A DNA stretch of 21,162 nt, taken from CAZCZR01 sp964503455. Its GTDB lineage: Bacteria > Bacillota > Clostridia > UBA1381. Made by a program: the position numbers and the translations under genes. Below are positions 1-6,158 of the stretch, one piece after another. The stretch is from the NCBI GenBank assembly GCA_964503455.1, contig CAZCZR010000030.1, positions 1 to 21,162 on the forward strand, written 5' to 3'. Below the pieces are notes generated by a model. That model saw only the letters and a list, made by a program, of their open reading frames with translations. It did not search any database and had not been told where the DNA came from. Each line of letters starts with the position of its first letter. Within the stretch, counting starts at the first letter, position 1.

Positions 1-59
1 AGCGGAAAAATATTACAAATAAGTTTTTGGGAAATAATAAATTTTTTTCAAAAAAAGGC

Positions 60-88
60 TTGCAATATCTAAAGAAATGTGATATAAT
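60..88 (+). promoter_or_regulatory. sigma-A type promoter of rplS
   Basis: A -35 element TTGCAA (60-65) and a perfect -10 TATAAT (83-88) are separated by 17 bp. A TG dinucleotide at 80-81 gives an extended -10. The expected transcript start is near 94-96, leaving a leader of about 110 nt before rplS. This indicates rplS can be transcribed independently of whatever lies upstream of the window. Confidence 0.8.
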
Positions 89-93
89 ATTAC

Positions 94-203
94 GGATTTC
101 GGATGGTCCTCTGCCTTGGTCGGCACGAACGTCCGCGAGATATATCAAACGGAACGGCGGAATGTCAGCCGCTTGCTTCCGGAGAATACACAAGGAGGAT
201 TTA
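94..203 (+). promoter_or_regulatory. Structured 5' leader of rplS (putative L19 leader)
   Basis: The roughly 110-nt untranslated leader can fold. CGGATG (100-105) pairs with CGTCCG (130-135), and inside it TGCC (112-115) pairs with GGCA (122-125). A second unit pairs CGGAA (150-154) with TTCCG (177-181), enclosing CGGC (155-158) with GCCG (168-171). Ribosomal protein leaders, including one for L19, are known in Firmicutes and usually act as autoregulatory binding sites. Assigning this leader to that class is inference from position and foldability; I cannot match it to a covariance model by eye. Confidence 0.5.
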
Positions 204-557
204 ATGATGAACTCAACAGAAATCATTAACGCTTTGACAAAAGACCAAATCAGAACAGACTTGCCCGAGCTTGTTGTCGGAAACAACGTAAAGGTATACC
301 AGAAGGTAACAGAGGGCAACCGTACCAGAACACAGATGTTTGAAGGTACGATCATCAAAAAGCAGGGCGGCGGTATCGCCGAGACATTTACCGTAAGACG
401 TATATCCTACGGCGTAGGCGTTGAAAAGACATGGCCGGTCAACTCGCCAAATATCGAGAAGATCGAAACGTCAAGAAAAGGTAAAGTCAGACGCGCTAAG
501 CTGTACTACCTGCGTGACAGAGTCGGAAAGGCTGCAAAGGTTAAGGAAAGAATATAA
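204..557 (+). CDS. rplS: 50S ribosomal protein L19
   Basis: Encodes a 117-residue protein with the typical L19 pattern: a KxxLPEL-like N-terminal segment (TDLPELVVGN), the core GTIIKKQGGGIAETFTVRRIS, and a C-terminal region ending with KVRRAKLYYLRDRVGKAAKVKERI-like basic residues. L19 sits at the 30S-50S interface of the ribosome. An AAGGAGG ribosome binding site (192-198) lies 5 nt before ATG 204 and 8 nt before a second in-frame ATG at 207, so translation may begin at either. Reading further upstream to position 27 is open but runs through the promoter and leader and is not coding. The gene has its own promoter and leader, and a strong terminator 19 bp after the stop makes it monocistronic. 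Confidence 0.96.
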   Translation: MMNSTEIINALTKDQIRTDLPELVVGNNVKVYQKVTEGNRTRTQMFEGTIIKKQGGGIAETFTVRRISYGVGVEKTWPVNSPNIEKIETSRKGKVRRAKLYYLRDRVGKAAKVKERI

Positions 558-575
558 CAGTTCACTTGACCTGCG

Positions 576-617
576 ACATAAAAAGGAGCGGGGAAATCTC
601 GTTCCTTTTTATGTTTT
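576..617 (+). terminator. Rho-independent terminator after rplS
   Basis: A 16-bp stem (577-592 with 598-613, two G-U pairs) closes a 5-nt loop GAAAT. The 3' arm is T-rich and the stem is followed by TTTT. It directly follows the rplS stop, so it should end the L19 transcript. The A-rich 5' arm means it could also work weakly on the opposite strand. Confidence 0.88.
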
Positions 618-656
618 GAAGCGCAAAACGGAATTATTCAGCAATTACTTAAAAAA

Positions 657-672
657 CCGCATATATATGCGG
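657..672 (+). repeat. 16-bp perfect palindrome before lepB
   Basis: CCGCATATATATGCGG is a perfect palindrome ending 7 bp before the lepB Shine-Dalgarno. It is preceded by six A residues. It could be an operator, an mRNA hairpin (stem CCGCAT, loop ATAT) that affects lepB translation, or a weak terminator. No clear -35/-10 pair was found for lepB in the 70 bp after the rplS terminator. Confidence 0.6.
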
Positions 673-690
673 CGTTTACGGAGGTTTGAC

Positions 691-1473
691 ATGAGCGAGG
701 AAAACAAGGAAAACTTAACGCCGGAAGATATTACACCGCAAGACTTAACACCGGAGAACACAACTCCGGAGAACACAGCACCGGAAGATACAAAAAGCAC
801 GGAGAATACGGCATCCGGCGAGAATGAACAAGAAGCCGAAAAGGAGCCGTTCAATTTGGGCAAGGAAATATTTGAGTGGGTATACACCATAGCTATAGCT
901 CTTGCCATAGCGCTTGTGATAAAGGCGTTTTTATTTGACGTGGTAAAGGTAGACGGCAGCAGTATGTACCCCACGCTTGTAGACAACGACCGCCTTATTG
1001 TGACTAAGCTTAACTATGAGCCGAAGCAGGGCGACATAATAATACTCGACTCCCGTTACAAGGAGAGGGAGGAGTATTTCGAACAGCAGGAGGCTGCCGA
1101 GGGAAGGGAATATTCATCCTTGGAAAAGTATTTCAAGACGCAGTTTTCCGTCCCCTCCGACTACAAGAAGAAGTATTATGTAAAGCGTATCATAGCATTG
1201 CCCGGTCAGACAGTGTCGCTTGAAAACAACAAGGTATATGTGGACGGCGAACCGTTGGAGGAAGAATATTATCAGGGCGAGACCTTTTCAATAGATACGA
1301 GAGTGCATTACCCTGTAACGGTTGAGGAGGGAATGGTATTTGTAATGGGCGACAACCGCGCTCACAGCGAGGACAGCCGTTCATCAAGGCTTGGTCAGGT
1401 GCCGTTTGAGGCGATACTCGGAAAATCGCAGTTCCGTATATTCCCGTTCACTTCCATCGGCGTAACGAAATAA
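691..1473 (+). CDS. lepB: Signal peptidase I
   Basis: 260-residue type I signal peptidase, which cleaves signal peptides from exported proteins at the outer face of the membrane. One transmembrane helix (about residues 62-82) is followed by the catalytic Ser91 in GSSMYPTL. The general-base Lys165 lies in YYVKRIIALPG, and the conserved MGDNRAHSEDSR box is at 219-230. The start at 691 has a CGGAGG site 6 nt upstream; reading further back would run into the terminator. Unusual feature: residues 8-40 ahead of the membrane helix are an acidic, degenerate TPE(D/N) pentapeptide-like repeat on the cytoplasmic side. The gene is followed after 9 bp by rbgA, so the two are probably co-transcribed. Confidence 0.95.
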   Translation: MSEENKENLTPEDITPQDLTPENTTPENTAPEDTKSTENTASGENEQEAEKEPFNLGKEIFEWVYTIAIALAIALVIKAFLFDVVKVDGSSMYPTLVDNDRLIVTKLNYEPKQGDIIILDSRYKEREEYFEQQEAAEGREYSSLEKYFKTQFSVPSDYKKKYYVKRIIALPGQTVSLENNKVYVDGEPLEEEYYQGETFSIDTRVHYPVTVEEGMVFVMGDNRAHSEDSRSSRLGQVPFEAILGKSQFRIFPFTSIGVTK

Positions 1474-1482
1474 GAGGCGGAT

Positions 1483-2349
1483 ATGCAGCTGCAATGGTAT
1501 CCCGGTCATATGGCAAAGACGCGCCGTATGATAGAGGAAAATCTGAAAATGATAGACGTCGTTGTGGAGATCCTTGACGCGAGGGCGCCCTATTCGGGCA
1601 GAAACCACACCTTTGACGACATTATAAAAAACAAGCCGCGTCTTGTTGTAATGAACAAATCGGATCTTGCCGACGAGAACGTGACAAGACAGTGGATAGA
1701 TTTTTACGCAAAAAAAGGTCTTAAGGTCATACCCATAAGCTGCGCTACCGGCATGGGTACAAACAAGATCATTCCCGGCGCTGCCGATATAGTGCGCGAT
1801 AGGATCAAGCGCGACGCGGAGCGCGGAATGAAAAGAACGCTTAAGCTGATGATGGTGGGCGCGCCCAATGTGGGCAAGTCCACGCTTATAAACAGGCTTA
1901 TCGGCAAGGCAAGCACAAGGACCGGAGACCGCCCGGGCGTGACGCGCGGCAAGCAGTGGATACGTCTGCGCGCGGATGTTGAGCTTCTGGACACACCGGG
2001 AATACTTCCGCCGAAGCTTGAGGATACCGAAGCGGCGAAGCGGCTTGCCTACACGGGTGCGATAAAGGACGAGATAATGAACCGCGAGCTTTTGGCGTAT
2101 TCGCTGCTGGAATATTTGAGGGATGAATACGCGGACGCGTTAAAGACACGGTATAAGCTCGACAGCGTGGAAGGGCTTGAAGGCTATGAAATTCTTGAGA
2201 TGATAGGCAAAAAGCGCGGATTTATGATTTCCGGCGGCGAGATCGACACTGAACGCGCCGCGAATATAGTTCTGGATGAATTTAGAAGCGCAAAAATAGG
2301 AAGAATAACTCTGGAAAAGCCGGAGACGTTATCCGAACGGGATGCGTAA
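1483..2349 (+). CDS. rbgA: Ribosome biogenesis GTPase RbgA (YlqF)
   Basis: 288-residue circularly permuted GTPase needed in Firmicutes for a late step of 50S assembly. The G motifs appear in the permuted order that defines the family: G4 NKSD (58-61), G5 SCATG (86-90), then G1 GAPNVGKST (126-134), the switch segment PGVTRG (151-156) and G3 DTPG (170-173). The N-terminal WYPGHMAK motif is also typical of YlqF. The C-terminal ~100 residues match the helical domain of the family. Start 1483 has a GAGGCGG site just upstream, 9 bp after lepB. The rplS-lepB-ylqF order is common in Firmicutes and supports the assignment. Confidence 0.96.
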   Translation: MQLQWYPGHMAKTRRMIEENLKMIDVVVEILDARAPYSGRNHTFDDIIKNKPRLVVMNKSDLADENVTRQWIDFYAKKGLKVIPISCATGMGTNKIIPGAADIVRDRIKRDAERGMKRTLKLMMVGAPNVGKSTLINRLIGKASTRTGDRPGVTRGKQWIRLRADVELLDTPGILPPKLEDTEAAKRLAYTGAIKDEIMNRELLAYSLLEYLRDEYADALKTRYKLDSVEGLEGYEILEMIGKKRGFMISGGEIDTERAANIVLDEFRSAKIGRITLEKPETLSERDA

Positions 2350-2362
2350 AGCAGATAAGACA

Positions 2363-2410
2363 CAGGGGAGGCTTCGGCAGCTGGCAGCGGATCCGCCCCT
2401 GATTTTATTT
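2363..2410 (+). terminator. Probable terminator after rbgA
   Basis: CAGGGG (2363-2368) pairs with CCCCTG (2396-2401), followed by ATTTTATTT. The 27-nt interior contains the palindrome GCGGATCCGC (2386-2395), so alternative foldings exist. The position just behind the rbgA stop supports a terminator role, but the long interior makes it less certain than the rplS one. Confidence 0.6.
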
Positions 2411-2428
2411 CGCGCCGCGCGGATATGC

Positions 2429-2442
2429 GCAAATTAATTTGC
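2429..2442. repeat. 14-bp palindrome between convergent genes
   Basis: GCAAATTAATTTGC is a perfect palindrome placed between the rbgA terminator and the terminator of the opposite-strand HPr-like gene. It is followed by eight A residues, so on the minus strand it lies inside the T-run region. It may simply extend the convergent termination region; no protein site is recognised. Confidence 0.45.
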
Positions 2443-2473
2443 AAAAAAAACAAAAGCCGGCTGACACCGGCTT
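2443..2473 (-). terminator. Rho-independent terminator of the HPr-like gene
   Basis: AAGCCGG (2454-2460) and CCGGCTT (2467-2473) form a 7-bp GC-rich stem with a 6-nt loop. On the minus strand it is followed by TTTTGTTTTTTTT. It lies 22 bp beyond the stop of the minus-strand gene. Confidence 0.88.
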
Positions 2474-2494
2474 CCGCACTATTATCTTGTTAAA

Positions 2495-2725
2495 TCAGTC
2501 AACGATGTACTTCTTCAGTCCTGCAATGAAGGCATCAGCATTATCGCTGTGTATCTCAAGCTTGATGGGCTTTGAGAGGTCAAGGCTGAATATACCCATA
2601 ATCGACTTAGCATCAACGACATATCTGTCAGATGTAAGATCAACGTCAAAATCACACTTACTTACGAGGTTTACAAATTCCTTAACATCGGTGATCGAGC
2701 TTAACAGAATATTAAATGATTTCAT
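2495..2725 (-). CDS. HPr-like protein lacking the phospho-histidine
   Basis: 76-residue protein with the HPr fold signature. The segment KSIMGIFSL (40-48) matches the HPr regulatory serine region (Ser41 here corresponds to Ser46), and spacing and length are close to HPr (about 85-88 residues). The region that in HPr carries GIHARPA with His15 is replaced by SSITDVKEF, roughly 4 residues shorter, and the whole protein contains only one His (residue 59). It therefore cannot carry PEP-derived phosphate in the normal way. A regulatory role similar to Bacillus Crh, acting through Ser phosphorylation by HPr kinase, is possible but is inference. AAGGAGG (2734-2740) lies 8 nt before the ATG. The gene is monocistronic with its own promoter and terminator. 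Confidence 0.82.
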   Translation of the reverse strand: MKSFNILLSSITDVKEFVNLVSKCDFDVDLTSDRYVVDAKSIMGIFSLDLSKPIKLEIHSDNADAFIAGLKKYIVD

Positions 2726-2758
2726 GCTCTTATCCTCCTTAAATAGTTCATGTAGTAT

Positions 2759-2790
2759 ATTATAACTCTTTGCAACATTTTTATGTTACA
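2759..2790 (-). promoter_or_regulatory. Promoter of the HPr-like gene with overlapping inverted repeat
   Basis: On the minus strand a perfect TATAAT (2764-2759) lies about 20 bp before the AAGGAGG site. No good -35 exists at 16-18 bp. Instead the spacer and -35 area are filled by an imperfect inverted repeat, TGCAACAT (2771-2778) against ATGTTACA (2783-2790) with one mismatch. A poor -35 overlapped by a dyad is a typical layout for an activated or repressed promoter; the binding protein is unknown. Confidence 0.55.
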
Positions 2791-2959
2791 AGTACATAAT
2801 ACCTCAAATTCGGGGATAAGTCAAGAGCATTTTCGCAAATTATTTGAAATTTAGCAATAAATGTTAAATAATTAAAAAAAACATATGCTGAACTGGTGAA
2901 AATGCAGTAACTGATTGATAAAAATAAGACAAATACTATGTTTTGGAAAGGAACAGCAA

Positions 2960-4252
2960 ATGAAAACAGCGGCATTTTACACACTTGGCTGCAAGGTGAA
3001 TCAGTACGAAACCGAGGCGATGGAGGAGCTTTTCCGCGCGGAGGGCTACGAGATAGGAGATTTTTCCTCCGCCGCCGACATATATATAATAAACACCTGT
3101 ACTGTCACGGGAATGAGCGACCGCAAATCCCGTCAGATGATCAGCCGCGCAAGAAAAGCCAACCCCTCGGCGCTTATATGCGTCACCGGCTGCTACGCAC
3201 AGACAGCTCCGGCGGAGGTGCTTGCCATAGACGGCGTGAACCTTGTGCTGGGAACGGACAGGCGAAAGGATATAGTAAAAATCGCCGAGTCCCTGACGCC
3301 GGGCGAAAGGCGCAGCGCTGTCGGGAATATCATGGATGTGCATAAATTCGAGGAGATGAGCATCGAAACGTATTCGGAGCGGACGAGGGCATTTATAAAG
3401 ATACAGGAGGGATGCAGTCAGTTCTGCTCCTACTGTATAATCCCCTACGCGCGCGGGCCGGTAAGGAGCCGCGGGGAAAAGGAGATATTAAAAGAAATCG
3501 AAAGGCTTGCGGCGGGAGGCTTTTGCGAGGTGGTGCTGACGGGGATCCATGTCGCCTCATACGGCACGGACACGGACACCTCCTTGGAGGAGCTGCTTCA
3601 TAAGGTCAACGCCGTTGACGGCATAGAGCGCATACGTTTAAGCTCCATAGAGCCGATGACGCTTTCGGCGGAGCTTGTGGAGAATATAAAGGACTGCGAT
3701 AAGCTGTGTCCGCATTTTCATCTGTCGCTCCAGTCCGGCTGCGATGAAACGCTCAAACGCATGAACAGGCATTATACCGCGAAGCAGTATTATGAGGTGG
3801 TAAGCTCGTTGCGCGCTAATTTTGACAATCCCGCGATAACCACCGATATTATGGTGGGATTTCCGGGCGAGACGGACAGCGAGTTTGAGCAAACGGCGGA
3901 GTTTGTAAAAAAAGCCGCTTTCGCGGACGCGCACATATTCAAATACTCTCCGAGAAAAGGCACGCCGGCGGCGAAAAAACCGCAGATCGACCCGAAGATA
4001 AAGGATAAGCGCAGCAAGATAATAGAAAAGATAACCGCGGTATCGCGAAACGCCTTTTTGGAGTCAATGCTCGGCAGGACGGAAACGGTTCTTTTTGAGC
4101 AGCGGATGAAGCCGGACAGGGCATATTTCGAGGGCAAGACCGCGAATTATGTAACAGTGGCGGTCAAGACGGACGAGGAGCTGTCTGGGCAGATGCGCAA
4201 TGTGCGCCTTGATACAATTTCGGACGGCGCGATAAAGGGAATTTTGGTATAA
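2960..4252 (+). CDS. mtaB: tRNA (N6-L-threonylcarbamoyladenosine(37)-C2)-methylthiotransferase MtaB
   Basis: 430-residue radical SAM methylthiotransferase that adds a methylthio group to t6A37 of ANN-decoding tRNAs. The N-terminal UPF0004 domain carries the three cluster cysteines Cys11 (TLGCKVNQYE), Cys47 (NTCTVT) and Cys78 (VTGCYAQ). The radical SAM motif GCSQFCSYC follows, with Cys152, Cys156 and Cys159. A C-terminal TRAM-like region covers about residues 370-430. The TLGCKVNQYE start and lack of MiaB-specific features favour MtaB (YqeV) over MiaB or RimO. ATG 2960 has AAAGGA 7 nt upstream; an in-frame ATG at 2915 has no ribosome binding site. No convincing promoter was found in the 234-bp gap before it. 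Confidence 0.93.
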   Translation: MKTAAFYTLGCKVNQYETEAMEELFRAEGYEIGDFSSAADIYIINTCTVTGMSDRKSRQMISRARKANPSALICVTGCYAQTAPAEVLAIDGVNLVLGTDRRKDIVKIAESLTPGERRSAVGNIMDVHKFEEMSIETYSERTRAFIKIQEGCSQFCSYCIIPYARGPVRSRGEKEILKEIERLAAGGFCEVVLTGIHVASYGTDTDTSLEELLHKVNAVDGIERIRLSSIEPMTLSAELVENIKDCDKLCPHFHLSLQSGCDETLKRMNRHYTAKQYYEVVSSLRANFDNPAITTDIMVGFPGETDSEFEQTAEFVKKAAFADAHIFKYSPRKGTPAAKKPQIDPKIKDKRSKIIEKITAVSRNAFLESMLGRTETVLFEQRMKPDRAYFEGKTANYVTVAVKTDEELSGQMRNVRLDTISDGAIKGILV

Positions 4253-4269
4253 ATTTTTTTAACAAAACA

Positions 4270-4298
4270 GTGACATACGCGAAAATGTATGGTATAAT
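4270..4298 (+). promoter_or_regulatory. Sigma-A promoter of the lepA-led operon
   Basis: GTGACA (4270-4275, 5 of 6 consensus) and perfect TATAAT (4293-4298) are 17 bp apart, with an extended -10 TGG immediately before. The predicted start near 4305 gives a leader of about 40 nt with no obvious riboswitch. This is the only strong promoter seen between mtaB and the end of the gene run at 14237. Confidence 0.85.
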
Positions 4299-4345
4299 TA
4301 ATGTAAGCAGATAAAAACACGCAAATAAATTTCGGAGGAGATCCA

Positions 4346-6157
4346 ATGTCCAAGACGAGACAGGAAAAAATAAGGAATTTCTGCATAATAGCGCATATCG
4401 ACCATGGCAAGTCAACGCTTGCCGACAGGCTTTTGGAGCTTACAGGCGAGGTTCAAAAGCGCGATATGGAGGATCAGATACTTGATGATATGGAGCTTGA
4501 GCGCGAGCGCGGCATTACCATAAAGGCTCATGCCGTCCGGCTTAAGTATCAGGCTCATGACGGAGAAATCTACACGCTGAATCTTATAGACACTCCGGGT
4601 CATGTTGACTTTAACTATGAGGTGTCGCGCAGCCTTGCCGCCTGCGAGGGCGCCATACTTATTGTTGACGCTTCACAGGGCATAGAGGCGCAGACGCTTG
4701 CAAACACTTATCTCGCGATAGATCACGAGCTTGAAGTCGTGCCTGTTATAAACAAGATCGACCTTCCGTCGGCGCAGCCGGAACACGTTATAAAGGAGAT
4801 TGAGGACGTTATAGGCATACCCGCCGAGGATGCGCCGAGAATCTCGGCAAAGACAGGCGAAAACGTGGAAAGCGTGCTGGAGGAGATAGTCAATATGATA
4901 CCCGCGCCTTCGGGGGATGAGAACGCCCCGCTTCAGGCGCTGATATTCGATTCCTACTATGACAGCTACAAGGGCGTTATCGTGTACGTGAGAGTCAAAA
5001 ACGGCTCTCTCAAGCCGGGGCAGCGCATAAAGATGATACAGACCGGAGCGCAGTTTGACGTTGTTGAGGTTGGCGTGATGAACCCCATGGGACTTGTCCC
5101 GACTGACGGCCTGTATGCGGGAGATGTGGGTTATATAGCCGCAAGCATCAAAAATATCCGCGAAACACAGGTAGGCGACACGGTCACAACTGCGGAAAAC
5201 GGCGCAAAGGAGCCGCTTCCCGGATATAAAAAGGTCAATCCTATGGTTTACTGCGGCATTTATCCGGCGGACGGGGCGCAGTACGAGGATTTGAGAGAGG
5301 CGCTTATGAAGCTGCAGCTCAACGACGCGGCGCTTATGTTCGAGCCGGAAACGTCAGTAGCGCTGGGATTCGGTTTCAGATGCGGATTTCTGGGACTTCT
5401 GCATATGGAGATCATACAGGAAAGGCTTGAGCGCGAGTATAATCTTGATCTTGTCACCACGGCGCCGAGCGTTATATATAAGGTACACAAGACCAACGGC
5501 GAGGAGGTATGGTGCGATAACCCTACAAATCTTCCCCCCGCCGGCGAGATAGAATATATGGAGGAGCCTATGGTGGACGCGGATATTATGGCTCCGGTGG
5601 ATTATGTCGGCAATGTTATGGAGCTTTGTCAGGAAAGACGCGGCATATTTAAAAACATGACCTACATGGAGGAAACAAGGGCGCAGATACATTATCAGCT
5701 CCCGCTGAACGAGATAATATACGACTTTTTCGACGCCTTGAAATCGCGCACAAAGGGCTACGCATCCTTTGACTATGAGCTGTGCGGATATGTGAGGTCG
5801 GAGCTTGTAAAGCTTGATATTCTGCTAAACGGCGATATGGTGGACGCGCTGTCGTTTATCGTTCACAAGGATAAGGCGTATTCGCGCGGAAGAAAGATGA
5901 CGGAGAAGCTGAAGGAGGTTATACCGCGTCAGCTTTTCGAGGTGCCTATCCAAGCGGCTATAGGCTCGAAGATAATCGCCCGCGAGACCGTGCGCGCCTT
6001 GCGCAAGGACGTGCTTGCGAAATGCTACGGCGGCGATATTACGAGAAAAAAGAAGCTGCTCGAAAAACAGAAGGAAGGAAAGAAGCGGATGCGTCAGGTC
6101 GGCAGCGTAGAGGTGCCGCAGGAGGCGTTTATGTCGGTTCTGAAGCTGGATACCTGA
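4346..6157 (+). CDS. lepA: Elongation factor 4 (LepA)
   Basis: 603-residue translational GTPase, full family length. The GTPase domain shows G1 AHIDHGKST (16-24), G3 DTPGHVDF (82-89) and G4 NKID (136-139). The EF-G-like domains II, III and V follow, then the LepA-specific C-terminal domain with GYASFDYEL and GGDITRKKKLLEKQKEGKKRM. LepA binds the ribosome and affects translocation and initiation/assembly. GGAGGAG lies 7 nt before ATG. In many Firmicutes lepA is followed by the hemN/hemW gene; here it is followed after one base by a tetrapyrrole gene. Confidence 0.98.
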   Translation: MSKTRQEKIRNFCIIAHIDHGKSTLADRLLELTGEVQKRDMEDQILDDMELERERGITIKAHAVRLKYQAHDGEIYTLNLIDTPGHVDFNYEVSRSLAACEGAILIVDASQGIEAQTLANTYLAIDHELEVVPVINKIDLPSAQPEHVIKEIEDVIGIPAEDAPRISAKTGENVESVLEEIVNMIPAPSGDENAPLQALIFDSYYDSYKGVIVYVRVKNGSLKPGQRIKMIQTGAQFDVVEVGVMNPMGLVPTDGLYAGDVGYIAASIKNIRETQVGDTVTTAENGAKEPLPGYKKVNPMVYCGIYPADGAQYEDLREALMKLQLNDAALMFEPETSVALGFGFRCGFLGLLHMEIIQERLEREYNLDLVTTAPSVIYKVHKTNGEEVWCDNPTNLPPAGEIEYMEEPMVDADIMAPVDYVGNVMELCQERRGIFKNMTYMEETRAQIHYQLPLNEIIYDFFDALKSRTKGYASFDYELCGYVRSELVKLDILLNGDMVDALSFIVHKDKAYSRGRKMTEKLKEVIPRQLFEVPIQAAIGSKIIARETVRALRKDVLAKCYGGDITRKKKLLEKQKEGKKRMRQVGSVEVPQEAFMSVLKLDT

Positions 6158-6158
6158 T

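Noticed and set aside
27..203. Upstream extension of the rplS frame
   Set aside because: It would cross the promoter and structured leader; L19 homology and AAGGAGG place the start at 204/207.
2915..2959. Earlier mtaB start at 2915
   Set aside because: Adds 15 residues not typical of the family and lacks a ribosome site; ATG 2960 with AAAGGA and MKTAAFYTLGCKVNQ fits.
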